Shown here piece after piece: positions 53,501-64,000 of a stretch of DNA of 64,000 nucleotides. A program made the position numbers and the translations under genes. How positions within the stretch are numbered: the stretch's first letter is position 1; each line of letters begins with the position of its first letter. A model generated the notes under the pieces. It was not told the origin of the DNA. It made no database searches and worked only from the letters and a program-made list of their open reading frames with translations. The DNA lies in the NCBI RefSeq assembly GCF_003711515.1, contig NW_021167079.1, positions 5,884,385-5,948,384 on the forward strand. Direction: 5' to 3'. This DNA is from Sodiomyces alkalinus F11. Taxonomy: Eukaryota; Ascomycota; Sordariomycetes; Glomerellales; Plectosphaerellaceae.

Positions 53501-55266
53501 CGCCGAGTACCTACAGGCAAGGTAAGGCACGCAACATTTTGCCAAAAGTGTGGATATATCCGGTACCAGTAAGGTAGGTATGTAAGGTAAGGTAGGTACC
53601 TACCTACCTAGGTACCGCTCTCCGTACTCCGTAATCCGTACGAGGAGACGCTCGGGTCTCCCTCCCTCGCCGCGCCCGTGGAATCCCTTCAAGCAGCAGT
53701 CGGCCGACCTCCTTCTCTTTGCTGCAGTTCCTCGTCCTTCGTCCCTCGTTTCTTGACCTTCGTTCCTCACCCTCCCGTTCCCCCCACCTTGTGACCCCCC
53801 TTTCATTCCCGTTTTGTTGCGACGAGCTGCGACTGGACTCGGATGGGCTCGGCGGTCCATCTGTCTTGTCCATCCCACTCGAAACCTGTCACTTGTCCAC
53901 CTGCAAAGTTGCAATTGGTCTCGCTAATAATAAGGTATCCGCGCCAACCGTTAGGGAGACGGGCTTTTGTCAATTACAACGTAAATACCTAGACAGAGCG
54001 CGGAGCATAGGTTATCCGAGCAAAGCAACGGAGCCCCCCGGGGCGGGGCCCTGGTCCCCCAAGAACCCTGAGCGAACTGGTGGGATTTCTTCTCATCTGT
54101 GTATCAATGTCAGCTTTTCGCCCTCTTCTCTCCGAGCCACCCCTCCCCCTCCCCCTCCCCTCAGTCAGTCCGCCCTTGCCCAGGTACTTCGTAACTACCT
54201 TACCTACCTCAGGGTAAGACAGGCTTTCGTACGTTGTACAACGTAGGTACCAAGTGTGCGATGTCATCGCCAAGCCATCCGCCAAACCCGGCTATTATTC
54301 ATCGCGAAACTCCCACTTCGATCAGGAAAAGAAAAGAAAAAAGCCCATCATCCCCACCTTCATCAAATCGCGACAGAGAATTGGACCTGTTAAGCCGTAA
54401 AGACGCGGTTATCCTATGCACCGATGTGGAGCTGAGTACTTGCGTACATCGTTTTGCCCTTGGAAACCCAGTTTCCAGGCGGCTGTCAAGAGAACACTAT
54501 TACTCGTTTCGGGTCTACGGCCAATCCCCATTGCTCTTGGCTAATAGACCTGTGAGCACACCAAAGACGCCCCATTAAGTAAAAGCGAGGACAAATAATT
54601 CCCACCATCCCGAGTTCCCACCTCTCCGGCCGGAATACGGCGACCGCTTAAGTTGCGAAAATAGGGCGTGGGATAAGAGAAGAGAAAGGGGGTGAGAAAG
54701 GGGGTAAGAATGAGTAAAAAGAACAAGATAGAAAAAAGTTTTTTTTTTTCCTCTTTCTTTTTTTTGGGCCCCTCCCCCACGAATTACCCAAGCACGTACA
54801 CCAGTGGTACTCTGTTGTTGTCACGGTCCTTTCGGTCCCTTCCTACGTTCTTCACTGAACTCTCTCCATGTCCACGTCCTGCTCCGCGATGAATTTTCCT
54901 CAGCACCCAGATCCCCACGTTGCCCTGATTTAGGTCCCCTGTTCTTCCCGGCGGCCACCTGTTTCGCCTCGAAAAACCTTAACCCATTGGCGATTTAACC
55001 TTGCGGCGAACAATTCAAGGTGGTCGTTTGGCACAAGCCTTTCGAACCTTGCTAGCTTGAAGAACACCAAGGGCCACCGAGGGCTCAACCAAGGACTTCA
55101 CCCCGCCTTCACCCGCCTTCCCCCCTCCGATCCGATCCAAGCACAGCCTCCGCGACCTTCCGGTTCTCTCTTACTCCTACTCTCCAACCCATCCAACCTT
55201 CCCTTCAACCCAGTTTGTGGGGGGACAGGCCCTTCACGGAGGACGACTTAATACCAATTCGCCAAC
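50591..55266. other. 4.7-kb gene-poor region upstream of the copper-fist gene
   Basis: No exon set recognised on either strand. It contains a TTCTTTTC tract (50752-50815), an 11-bp AATATAAATAT duplication (52376-52402), GTACGGAGTACGG at 51938-51950, an 18-bp perfect palindrome at 52264-52281, repeated GGAGTACGGAGTACGGGG at 53100-53116, ACGTACTCCGTACGTTGTAC at 53245-53264, and dense GGTAAGG/GGTACCTACC motifs at 53570-53640. The last 500 bp are pyrimidine-rich and are probably the copper-fist leader. The longest open frames (52608-53024, 53719-54246) resemble no family. Confidence 0.5.
52264..52281. repeat. 18-bp perfect palindrome, GTACTCCGTAC family
   Basis: GTACTCCGTACGGAGTAC is its own reverse complement. 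Half-copies occur in many other intergenic regions of the window. Confidence 0.95.
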
Positions 55267-56986
55267 ATGATAATTGACGGGGAGAAATACGCCTGCGAGT
55301 CTTGCGTGAGGGGCCATCGCGTGAGCAACTGCCAGCATGCTGGTGAGTAACGACCCGGAGAACGACGCAGCATGTGGGGCGTGATCCTGAGGATATAAGA
55401 GAAGAAGAAGTAGAGAAAAAAAGAAGAAGAAAGAAGAAAGAAAGAAAGAAAAAAGAGCCCGAACCCCCTCCTTCTCCCCATACAAGTGTAGGAAAGAGGG
55501 AGGCAATCTTCGAGGACAAAAGATCAAAGTTTCGGGGGAAACAAAGCTGTGGAACCAAAGAATCCCCGGGAAGGGAGCTGCAGCTAACCGGAGCTTCGTC
55601 TCTTCGTCTCGTCGTAGATCGTCCGCTCCAACATATCAACAAGAAAGGGCGCCCGGTTTCGCAATGTCAACACTGCCGTTCTATGCGCAAGTCCCGTGCT
55701 GCGCACATCAAATGCGACTGCGGGGAGAAGACCAGCAAGTGCGCCCATTTGCAACCCACTATCGAGGGCCATCGAGGTAAGACTTGAGCTACCTTGTCCT
55801 TTCTTCTCCCCCGGTTTCCCCCCCTTTTCCTCGCTCGCCATGGGTCAGGACAGGCCCTGATGTGCTGATTTTTTTTTTCTTTTTCCCCCTCATGACAGAA
55901 ACCTGTTGTTGCAACCATGGCGGTCGATGCACTTGCGGTCACACGATAAAGGAACCGGGACTCGACCCGGTCCCGGAAGTAGACTCGACCAAAAACGTCA
56001 AGGAGACTGCGAACCAGCGGCCGAGACCTCCAGTTCGACGTCGTCGGGCAAACACGGTGCACTCCGATGGCCCCCTCACTTTTGATCAGCACGGCAACCA
56101 CAAACCCATCCACAAGCCTAACAAGATCGCGTCCAAGTCCAGTCCCTATCAGCTCGGCCGTGTCAACTCGATGCACGGCTCCGGCACTTTCGGATCCCGC
56201 TCCCCCGACGGCTTTTTCGACGGCTCTGTCCGGGACACAACCCCAGGCGGAGCCAGCGTCATGCCGTCTTCCCACCGGCAGCGTCGCGTCAAGTCGGAAG
56301 CGACGTCGCCCCTCCTGGCGGGCGCATCTGGTCTTCAACAGCTCAGCGCCCAGCTCCCGCCTCTAGACCTGTCGGGAATCAAGTACCCCAGCTACATGCC
56401 CAACGCCAGCTTCGACCTGTTCGGCGGCGCGGGGTACTCGGAGCAAGACGCGCCCATTTTCAGCGCTGGCCTCAGCGCGGCCTCGGTGGACTGGAGCCAC
56501 ATCGAGCTCCCGGACAGGGGCACCGAAAGCTTCGCGCCGTCCAGCTACGGCCAGCCGTGCGGCCAAAGCCTCAACGGCGTGTTCGACTGGGGCACCGGCT
56601 CCGAGCAGGCCCCCACGCTCGCCGCCACGGCGTCGACTTCGTGCGAGGCCTCGGAAGTGGAAGACAACTTTTTGACGGGCGACGTCGACCTGGACGCCTT
56701 CAACACGGGCGATGCGGCCGCCTACATGCGCTCGAACCAGCTCTTCTCTGGCCCCGACCTAGGGGCGATCGATTACGATGCCTTCCTGAAACATTCGTCC
56801 AGCAAGTTCGATCTTCCCCCTCCTGCTGCGTCCTCGCTCGATGACGCCGGGGCCACTAGTGGCGCGTCGTCCTTCAACTTTGAAGACGACCCCGTCTTTT
56901 GGGGCCAGCAGTTCAACGATGGCATTACCACTTACGACTCCGCCGATGGTGTGCCCTTGAACACTGATCTTTGGAATACCCAATAG
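55267..56986 (+). CDS. Copper-fist transcription factor
   Basis: Copper-sensing DNA-binding regulator of the Ace1/Mac1/Cuf1 family. Exons 55267-55342, 55618-55776 and 55899-56986 give 440 aa. The joined N-terminus is a complete copper fist: MIIDGEKYACESCVRGHRVS with Cys10, Cys13, Cys22 and His24 as zinc ligands, a KGRP minor-groove motif at 35-38, CQHCRSMRKSRAAHIKCDCG and KCAHL. A second Cys cluster, ETCCCNHGGRCTCGHT, follows directly after the exon 2-3 junction; this arrangement fits Cu-binding activation, so an Ace1-like detoxification role or a Mac1-like uptake role are both possible. The C-terminal 300 residues are Ser/Asp/Pro-rich with acidic, aromatic patches (DPVFWGQQFND), a likely activation domain. 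The first intron is long (275 bp) and purine-rich. A 4.7-kb gene-free region lies upstream. Confidence 0.92.
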
Positions 56987-57675
56987 TGTTTTGCAGTGCG
57001 CTCAATTTTTTTTTTTTCCTTTTTTCTTTCGCCTTGTCCTGGGTTGATGAAGAGAGACGACACACTCATGCGGCGGGAGGAGGAGGGACGGAATATTTTG
57101 CATTACCACGGCCGGAATGGCGCACAGAGCATTCGTTGTTGCATGGGGCGGGTTGCGGGCAGGTTTAAAACATTTAAGACATCACAGGCGGGATCGCACA
57201 TAGTCGGAGTGTCGGCGCGGGTTTTTTCTTGGGTTTCTTGGTGTGCTATAAACTTGGGTGGATGTCTGAAATTTTTTCCGTTTATATAACGGCCTTTTTT
57301 TATCTTTTCTTTTGTTCTTTTTCTTTCCCCTGCTTTTACACTGCGTTGCGGACGATGTCTCTCTTCGTCGTCTCGGTCTCTTTTGCCTCGGTCACATAGA
57401 GCAAACCTTCCCATTTACACGTTCGCCTCCTGTCCATTCTTCATCCGCGCACCTAGGGTAGTCGGTGTTCGTGGGAGGTCGCGTCCTTTTCAAGGCTTCG
57501 CCTGCAGGACTCGTACCCCCCATCTGATCCGTGATCGGCTTGAGACAGGACATATCCCCCATCTTAATCTTTCCCCTTCCTCCCCTCGGAAGATTCACTA
57601 GAACATATGGACTAACAGGATATCCTACAGGCTTTTTATATTCGCCAAGAGGGTAAATCCCCCGAGAGACTGCAA
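56987..57675. other. Convergent 3' region between copper-fist and SET genes
   Basis: 3' flanks of convergent genes. It has T-runs at 57006-57018 and 57294-57320. No coding sequence recognised. Confidence 0.6.
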
Positions 57676-58263
57676 CTACCGATGACCCCAGAACCCTTTC
57701 CCGTAACTCACCAAAATCTCCTGCCCCTTGGCGATTCCTCGCCTAGTCGGTGCGGACTTTGCATTCGGGCCGCTTCCTACAGGGAGCACGAAGACCGCCA
57801 TGCACCGCTGCCCAGCTCGTTGGCTCCAGACCTCCCGAAACTCCGCATTAGGCCGCTCGGCAACCCCGCGGTAGTCGTTGATAAACCTGGCCTCGTTCCC
57901 TCCCTTGGCAGCGTCGATGGCGAGGCCGGCGTCTCGGTCTAGCCACAAGTCGTAGTCGGATTCCTCGACGTCGGGCCCGGACGATGCGTGCACGGTACCC
58001 ACGTACAATAGGATGAACGATCCGGGCTTGAGATGGCGCGTTGCGAAGAGACCGTGCTGGCCACAGGCTGGATGGCTCGGGTCGTCGATCGATGTGATTT
58101 TCACCAGGGGACTGGGAACTGGTGTCTGGTCTGCCGCCAGGAAGGGCTCGCCTGGTCGCTTTTGCGTTAATGTCTCCACTTGTCGTGGTGTAAGTCCTTT
58201 GCTCCGGATGGGCAATGGGTGGTAGGGCAGGTGCTGGGGCCAGTTTTTGGGCTGGGCTGGCAT
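57676..58263 (-). CDS. Small SET-domain protein
   Basis: Single-exon gene, 195 aa, with a compact SET domain, the fold of protein lysine methyltransferases. Visible parts are HGLFATRHLKPGSFILLYVG (first SET strands), DYDLWLDRDAGLAIDAAKGG, NEARFINDYRG (equivalent of the RFxNH/SCxPN core, here with Asn-Asp) and the terminal GQEILVSYGKGFW (equivalent of the GEEL...DYG motif). There is no pre-SET or post-SET Cys cluster, so a non-histone substrate is more likely than a histone one, by family knowledge. The ATG at 58263 is preferred over an upstream TTG at 58314. It lies convergent to the copper-fist gene and divergent from the Zn-cluster regulator. Confidence 0.8.
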   Translation of the reverse strand: MPAQPKNWPQHLPYHPLPIRSKGLTPRQVETLTQKRPGEPFLAADQTPVPSPLVKITSIDDPSHPACGQHGLFATRHLKPGSFILLYVGTVHASSGPDVEESDYDLWLDRDAGLAIDAAKGGNEARFINDYRGVAERPNAEFREVWSQRAGQRCMAVFVLPVGSGPNAKSAPTRRGIAKGQEILVSYGKGFWGHR

Positions 58264-59262
58264 GATCAGTGGTGAGTTTTGATCTACCAGTAGGTAAAGA
58301 TGTAGATCTTTCAAGGCCGGGCTAGCAGGTACATGGACATTTCGTGAAACATTGCGAGGATTGTTGTGATCCCCCTGGTTATTCCCACTAATTAATTACG
58401 ATACGAATATGCAGCAATTATTCCCACGCCAAGCGCTTAACATCACGTGATCTAACATAGGAGTCGTCTAAGGTACCTACCTTAAGGTAGACATCATCAG
58501 TGATCACATTACGTAAGCAGATGCAGACTCGCTCCGACATTTATCCAGCAACACCACAACCTGGAGAAATCTTTCCATTCCACTTCTTCTTCCGGGGCGT
58601 CTCGACATTCGCTCGGCGATGTGGTTCTTCCTATTCCGTCAACCAGCGCCGTCTATTATTCCGTTCCCAATCGCGAACTAATCAACATAACGCGTTGAGA
58701 GAAAGCGACTGAGAGGTGAGTTCAAGTCTTTGGACGCCAACGTCTTCCCCAATAAGCCCATTTCTCTTGTCGCTCGTCGCTCTATACAAATTCCCTCTCT
58801 TCACCGTCCGCAAATGGGCCTCTCTATACACGTGTCCTTCGAGTTGCCGCTTCCAATGCGTCGAGTCGACATCGACATCGTCGCGCTTGCGAAGGGGATG
58901 AACGGGGATGAACGGGGATGAACGGGGATGAACGGGGATGAACGGGGATGAACGGGGATGAACGGGGATGAAGGCAATCAAAAATGCGCCGAGTGGACGC
59001 GGTATTCCTTCGCAACTTTCAAGTTGGCGAACTATGGATGGATTCTACCCTGTGCTATGCTAGATCATCTCATCTAACTTCACAGTTTGTTTCTCTTCCG
59101 TATCGTACGCGTCCTAGGATTTTCTTCTTCTTTTTTTCCCTTTCTCTACCAAATCTTATCAGAACCGTGGATCGAGCTAGCTGCTTGGAGCCATCCTTGT
59201 ATCTGCTGCTTGCAGGCAGATCACACTAGGACTACCTATCTGACATATATATCTTACTAGAT
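58264..59262. other. Divergent promoter region, SET protein / Zn-cluster factor
   Basis: No gene recognised. It contains CTAAGGTACCTACCTTAAGGTAG at 58468-58490 and a 10-bp minisatellite at 58894-58972. The short frames crossing the minisatellite on the minus strand read a repeating HPRSSPFIPV peptide and are not credible genes. Confidence 0.6.
58894..58972. repeat. 10-bp minisatellite, GGGGATGAAC x 8
   Basis: Eight head-to-tail copies, the last ending AAG instead of AAC. It lies in the divergent promoter, about 290 bp before the Zn-cluster factor start. Confidence 0.96.
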
Positions 59263-61914
59263 ATGAACGCATCAGGGGAAGCAGAAGCCGGCGAGGAGGA
59301 GAGGGTCCAAAGGTACCCATCGCCTGAGGGTGAGACCCAACAGCCGGGCCCCTACTATGGGCATGATGAGCATGAAGCGCCTGCGCCTCCGAGAGAGTCT
59401 GAGCAGCAGGACCCGGCCGCAGCTCAGCATCAACCGTCCCATGCCGCTAGCGTCGAGGAACTCCAGCTGGCGGCTCAACTGGGCCAGGACCTCGCCGCCG
59501 AACCCATGATGCCGGTTACGGACCCCAACATGAAGTTCGACGAGCCTCCCCTCCGAAACATCATGCCCCATCCGGAGGAACATCAGCTGCGACTATCCCA
59601 AGGAGAGGACCACAACCTGCGGCACGTGCACGTCATGCCTCCTCATCCGGACGACTCGCAGGCCCGCCCATATGACGAGGCGGTGCCAGGTTCGCCCGCC
59701 ACAGCAGCAGTCGCAGTCGCAGCCGCAGCCGCAGCCGCAGCCCCGCAACCCCAGAACCAGGTGCCGCCGATGAATCCGTCACTGTCCCACTCTTTCCCGA
59801 CAGTAGGCAACGACCCTACCCCCCCGAGGAAACGTTCCAAGGTTTCCCGCGCTTGCGACGAGTGCCGGCGGAAAAAGGTTCGATGTGATGCCCAGTCCGA
59901 TCGGGGGGACGCGCCGTGTAGTAACTGCAAGCGGTCATCCCAACCATGTTCATTCAGCCGCATCCCCCAGAAGCGTGGACCAAGCAAGGGGTAAGTTGGC
60001 GAAGGCCACCCATCCCCGCTAGGCCAGAAGTCGGAAGGGCTGACTCTGGGGTCCAATTTGCAGGTACATTAAAGAGCTCGCCGACCGCATCAACAGCATA
60101 GAAGGTCGGCTGGGAGAGGGCGCAAGCGATGACGTCCTTCGGAAAAGGGCCTTCTCAAGCATTTCCGGAAATGACATGCCTACCCACTCGGCACCACCAC
60201 GTCAGGCCAGTCCGGCCTGGGCCTCTGATGGACGCCCTATCACAACACTCACCCCCGAGAGGAATCAGGTCCATTACTCGCTCAATAATCTGGCGCCCCA
60301 GCCCATTGCTCTCAAGCCGGATCTGCCTTCCAGGCCACCCGTGGCCAATATGGATGGTGACATGTCCATGTCTGGTATTTCCGGCGTTACGCAGCCACGC
60401 GATGTGCCAGATGACATCTTCCAAGGGTAGGTGCCCATGGTCCTGACCGTCGTATTTAACACGCCTTGCTCTGTCGGGAAAAGAAGATTGGAGAGCAGGA
60501 ACTAACTAACAAGAATCTCTCTCTCGCAGCTATCTTTCCGTCATCCACCCGTATCTCCCAATACTTCCGGCGAATAAGGCCAGACTGCAGGCATCTCTAG
60601 CGCAGTGCTCCGGCTTGCTTCGAGAGGCATTCCTGGAGGCGCTCTCGGGCACCATCCATTGCTTTCCATCTACTTCGGCCGCGGCCACGGGCGACGCCAG
60701 TCTTGCGATGAAAATCCTGGCCGAATGGGAATCACAAGACGGCGAGCCACGCACGTCATCGGCACATATCATCCATCTCCAGACGCTCCTCCTCCTGCTT
60801 ATTGAGATGGATACCCGGCCGTCGGCCTGCTCGGGACCCCTGAAGGAATCCCTGTTGGGGCGAGCCGTCGGCGCAGCCTTGGCCATGAAGTTGTACAATG
60901 CTCGAGTGGACAGGCCGCTAGAGGGCGAAAGCGAGCCTAACCCGGACCCGGACCCGGACTCGGACTCGGACTCGGACTCGGAAAGCCACCTGCGGGTCAA
61001 GCTCTGGTGGTCGTTGGTGCTACTCGACCGGTGGCATGCAGTTGCGGCGGGAACCCAGACGATGATCCGGAACGAGTCAACCGTCGTCTATCATGGCCTC
61101 GAGAGCATCGTTGACGAGATGACCTTTTTGATGATCCGTGAGTGACCTCAATGTAGCAAATATTTTATTATACCCGCCGTCCGTGATGGTACGGCGTACG
61201 GCTTTACTGATACATGTACTGCTCACAGGCGCGTCCAAGATCCTCAGCCAGGTGTCCACGGTGATCTCGAGCCTCCAAGATCCGATGAGCGGTGGTTCGG
61301 TACCTGCCAGGATTTTGGGCGACTTCCTCAACGATTACGTCGAGAACTTCCGCGAGGACCTTCCCCAACACATCGACCACGGGCCCGCGTCCTACCAAGT
61401 TATTTACTTGACATACTGGCATGCGCGACTCGTCGCATATCTTCTTCACCCATCATCCAACGGGAACGACATCCTCTGGCCTTGCAGGGAAATCGTGAGG
61501 CTGCTTGGGGAAACACCGCAACCGACCAGCCCGTGGAATCACCATATTGCCGGTCTGGCCCTGCTGGCTCTCATGGAGCTCAGCAGAGTGGAGGGGACGA
61601 AAGAAAAGGCGAATAAGCTGCTGGCCGAGCTGAAAATGAAGAGCCTGCCGGCAGTTCCTTCGGCATGGGACAGCATCATCGGGGACAGGATCGCAGAACA
61701 TCTGGGCCAAGCGGGCGGCAGCCAGGGTCTGCTGCAGCAGCTTGCCGACGTTGCCGCCTCCTCTTCCGCCGCCGCACCTCATCCGGAGAAGATGGAGGGG
61801 TTGTCGGGAGGCTATCGCACGGCGACCAACTATGAAGACCTGGGTTTCGATCCACGGCCCCTGCTGACGGAAGGTTATCTGAAGACGGTTTGGGCAAGCT
61901 ACGTGCAGACCTAG
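59263..61914 (+). CDS. Zn2Cys6 transcription factor, Rgt1/Eds1-like
   Basis: Fungal binuclear-cluster regulator; Rgt1-type proteins control hexose transporter genes, and that role is an inference here. Exons 59263-59990, 60064-60426, 60530-61137 and 61229-61914 keep phase (794 aa). A long acidic/Pro N-terminus with an Ala run precedes the cluster at about residues 198-231: RACDECRRKKVRCD then CSNCKRSSQPC. The following FSRIPQKRGPSKG and, across the first intron, YIKELADRINSIEGRLG is the Rgt1-like linker and short coiled coil. The middle homology region includes YLSVIHPYLPILPANKARLQ, LRVKLWWSLVLLDRWHA and YQVIYLTYWHARLVAYLLHP. A Asp-Pro/Asp-Ser repeat (coded near 60940-60982) sits inside this region. 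Intact, probably functional. Confidence 0.87.
60940..60982 (+). repeat. GACCCG/GACTCG hexamer repeat in the Zn-cluster gene
   Basis: Alternating Asp-Pro then Asp-Ser codons form an acidic dipeptide tract inside the middle homology region. Confidence 0.9.
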
Positions 61915-62322
61915 CAGGACAAGGGTCCTGCCATTCTGCCCTGACTTGAAATCGTACACACCACCAGCTTGCTTGCCTGTTGGTCTTCCGGCGTTTTTGT
62001 GCCCTGGCTTTTCGTTCTGTCGAGAGATGGGTTTGGTTGTGTGTGTATATATATATTTAAGAAAGGAAGAGAAACCCCCCGCCCCAAAGGGAAGTGGACT
62101 GGATAGTGTGGACAAACATGGGAATGAGTCGAGCACTCACGAGAAGTCATGATTCGACTCGGCCATGGCGCATCAGTTGCACGTCTACTTTAGGATGGTG
62201 ATGGACAGACAGCACATGGGCTAGCGAGATGATGGTGTTTGCGCCGCACTCGAGTCGTGGGGCGCAACCAACATTGTTAACATGGTGCATGTTTTGGAGT
62301 CCTCCTTTTGTGAAGAACGAAA
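61915..62322. other. Convergent 3' region, Zn-cluster factor / ketopantoate reductase
   Basis: 3' flanks of two convergent genes with a short TATATATATATTT run at 62046-62058. No coding sequence recognised. Confidence 0.6.
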
Positions 62323-63571
62323 CTAGATTCTGGATTTCTCTCGCTGCTGTTGACGGTCATGTCCGCCCTGGGACCTCATCTTCTGTGCGCTCCTGAGCAG
62401 AGCATACAAGCTCTGCAACCGCGGCAGCTCAACTCCTCGAGCGCGTGCTATCCTGACCGGGTTGCCCAGTATGACCTCGAGCTCGAGAGGACGGGCGGCC
62501 TCCCAATCCAAGAGCATGCTCGGCCTGGCGCCCGTATTCCGCTCGGTGCTCTCGATGATGCGCTCCGGCGTCGCCATGCTCTCCGGGAACGGCCGCCCCA
62601 GGATCCGCGGCACGGCGTCCCAGATCTCGTCCATGACGCCCAGCAGATGTGCGCGGAGTTCCGGGTCCGTCAGCATGTCGGCGTTGCCCCGCCCGCCGCT
62701 CAGCACGGCGCTGGGGTTGAAGGCCGCGTTGATGCACAGCTTGTGCCAGCGCACCGTCTGGAGCCCGACCTCGTCGTAGGCGTCCACGTCCCGGATGCCG
62801 CCCCCAGCTGGGCCACCCCACCAGGTGCGCAGCCGTTCGATGTGCCGGGCCCCTTTGCGACCCAGCTCGCCATTTCTTCCTTTGTCGTCGGCATCGGCAT
62901 CGGCATCGGCTGACCCGAGCCCATCCGTGTACGGTCCGAGGCTGATGCGCGTCCACCTGTTCTGACGGACGACGCCTGGGGACGTCTGCTCGGCGCTCAC
63001 CACTGTCACGGCGCTGATGATCGGGGTTGTGGGGAACCGTTTGCGGTAGGGCTCCTCGACGCCCACTCCGTTCTGGATCAGCACGATGCACGAAGTCGGT
63101 CCTACCAGCGGCGCGATGGTGGCCGAGTCGTCGGCGCGGTCGGGGAGGGCCTTGGTCGTCACGAAGATGTAATCCCAGGCGGAAATCACCGGTGCCTCCG
63201 AGGTATCGGATGAGGGGGCTTTCCCCGAGCTCTCTGCACCTGTAGCTTCGGCGGCGGCTTGGACGGTGGGGAAGACGGCGTGGGGTTTGAAGGTGTAGTC
63301 GCCGAAGGATCGCGTATGAAGCTGCACCCCGGATTCTGCTATGGCTTTGTAGTTGGACCTCGCGACGAGCGAGACGCGGACGTTCTGGTCAGGATGGTGA
63401 AGTCGGGAGGCATAGAAACAACCGACAGCGCCGGCGCCGATGAAGATGGCATTGACGGGACTTGCTGTCACATCTCTGGGATGGGTGAGTACTCAATACC
63501 ATGTTGCCAGGGCCGAGGCCTTGATTTTACACTAACCGTGTGTTCGAGAGCGTGGCATTGTGAGCGGTCAT
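62323..63571 (-). CDS. 2-dehydropantoate 2-reductase (ketopantoate reductase) family protein
   Basis: NADPH-dependent reductase family (PanE/ApbA/Pan5) that makes pantoate for coenzyme A synthesis; fungi carry several paralogues, so the substrate is not certain. The frame containing the catalytic domain has no ATG near its start. I therefore join a 35-nt first exon (63571-63537, MTAHNATLSNT) over a 61-bp intron to exon 63475-62323, which keeps phase and gives 395 aa. The Rossmann motif NAIFIGAGAVGCFYASRL follows at once. Next come YIFVTTKALPD with the conserved Lys, LIQNGVGVEEPYRKRFP, and the C-terminal helical motif RWHKLCINAAFNPSAVLSGG. A DADADADD tract (coded near 62889-62912) is inserted between the domains. 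If the first exon is wrong, the start would need to come from further upstream. Confidence 0.82.
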
Positions 63572-64000
63572 GGTGTCGCCAACGCCACTTGGGACGGCGA
63601 GAGGAAGTTGCAAGTTATCAGGAGCCGCGGCTATCACTTTTAATCGTGGTGCTTCAAGATGTCAAGGTAAGGTATGTATGTACATACATCGAGGTAACGA
63701 CCGTCAGGTGTGATGTCACTCACAGTCTCGAGTCACGAGTCACAGGGTATTATGGTAGGTAGGTACTGTACCTACATTCCTTTAGTAATGCTAGCGGAGC
63801 GCCGTAATATGCTAAGAAACAGTGCTCCTCTACCGTAGCCATGTCTCTGGAGCTTGCTCAAATACATTGCTGTGATACTCCGTACTCGCTCGTCCCCCTA
63901 TTTATTAGGTAGCGGCAAGTATCAAAGTGCGGCATTCGTTCGGTGTCCCATCATTTAGGTACATAGACGAAAATATCACCGGTAGAACAGGATCCAGTAC
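63572..64000. other. Flank at the window edge
   Basis: Upstream region of the ketopantoate reductase gene. It carries AGGTAAGGTATGTATGTACATACATCGAGGT-like sequence (63665-63693), GGTAGGTAGGTACTGTACCTAC (63755-63776) and ATACTCCGTACTCG (63875-63888). No gene is recognised before the window ends. Confidence 0.5.

Noticed and set aside
53719..54246. 175-codon plus-strand frame
   Set aside because: Its product has no recognised motif and ends in palindromic intergenic repeats. Length alone is not enough in this composition.
58682..59015. Minus-strand frames with a repeating HPRSSPFIPV peptide
   Set aside because: They are translations of the 10-bp minisatellite. The unit is also too short and has no spacers, so it is not a CRISPR array.
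1..64000. tRNA, 5S rRNA, transposon or viral sequences
   Set aside because: I looked by eye for T-arm-like GGTTCRA motifs in stem context, for conserved 5S blocks and for transposase, reverse transcriptase or terminal-repeat signals, and found none. A tRNAscan and a repeat-library search would be decisive.

Overview
The window is nuclear DNA from a filamentous ascomycete (Pezizomycotina), most probably a Sordariomycete. The evidence is short GT-AG introns with CTAAC-like branch points, GC-rich coding sequence, pyrimidine-rich promoters, and families typical of this group: Atg13, Hse1, the Yrb30-type RanGTP-binding protein, a fungal phytochrome, a copper-fist factor and a Zn2Cys6 factor. The species cannot be fixed from the sequence. 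I find 18 well-supported protein genes and one doubtful small ORF. I saw no tRNA, rRNA, transposon or CRISPR array. Exon models were built by hand from splice signals, reading phase and family conservation, and none has transcript support.

Layout. 1-9 kb: atg13 (autophagy initiation) and hse1 (ESCRT-0), both plus strand. 9-15.6 kb: an SNF2-type ATPase and a RanGTP-binding protein, both minus. 16.5-18.9 kb: eRF3/Sup35, divergent from the Ran-binding gene, followed by 3.6 kb without a recognisable gene. 22.5-25.2 kb: phosphoenolpyruvate carboxykinase with an unusually long intron. 25.8-30.3 kb: a compact trio of methyltransferase (-), cytochrome P450 (+) and DOPA-dioxygenase-family protein (-), the most accessory-looking part of the window. 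31-33.8 kb: Rad4/XPC repair protein. 35.7-40.8 kb: full-size ABCA-type transporter. 42-46.5 kb: phytochrome hybrid histidine kinase. 47.5-50.6 kb: casein kinase 2 beta subunit and a JmjC/cupin protein, divergent. 50.6-55.3 kb: 4.7 kb without a recognisable gene. 55.3-63.6 kb: copper-fist factor, SET-domain protein, Rgt1-like Zn cluster factor and ketopantoate reductase.

Most genes are conserved housekeeping or signalling functions and do not form one pathway. Two structural themes recur. Intergenic DNA carries many copies of two short palindromic families, one TACCTTA/GGTAAGG-like and one GTACTCCGTAC-like, which I did not see in exons. Many genes carry in-frame 3- or 6-bp repeats coding for homopolymers or dipeptides (poly-Thr, poly-Pro, EH, NQ, DS, DA, GS), some placed inside conserved domains. 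No clearly new system was found. The best candidates for follow-up are the 25.8-30.3 kb trio, the palindromic families, the in-frame PEPCK leader and the small ORF upstream of sup35.
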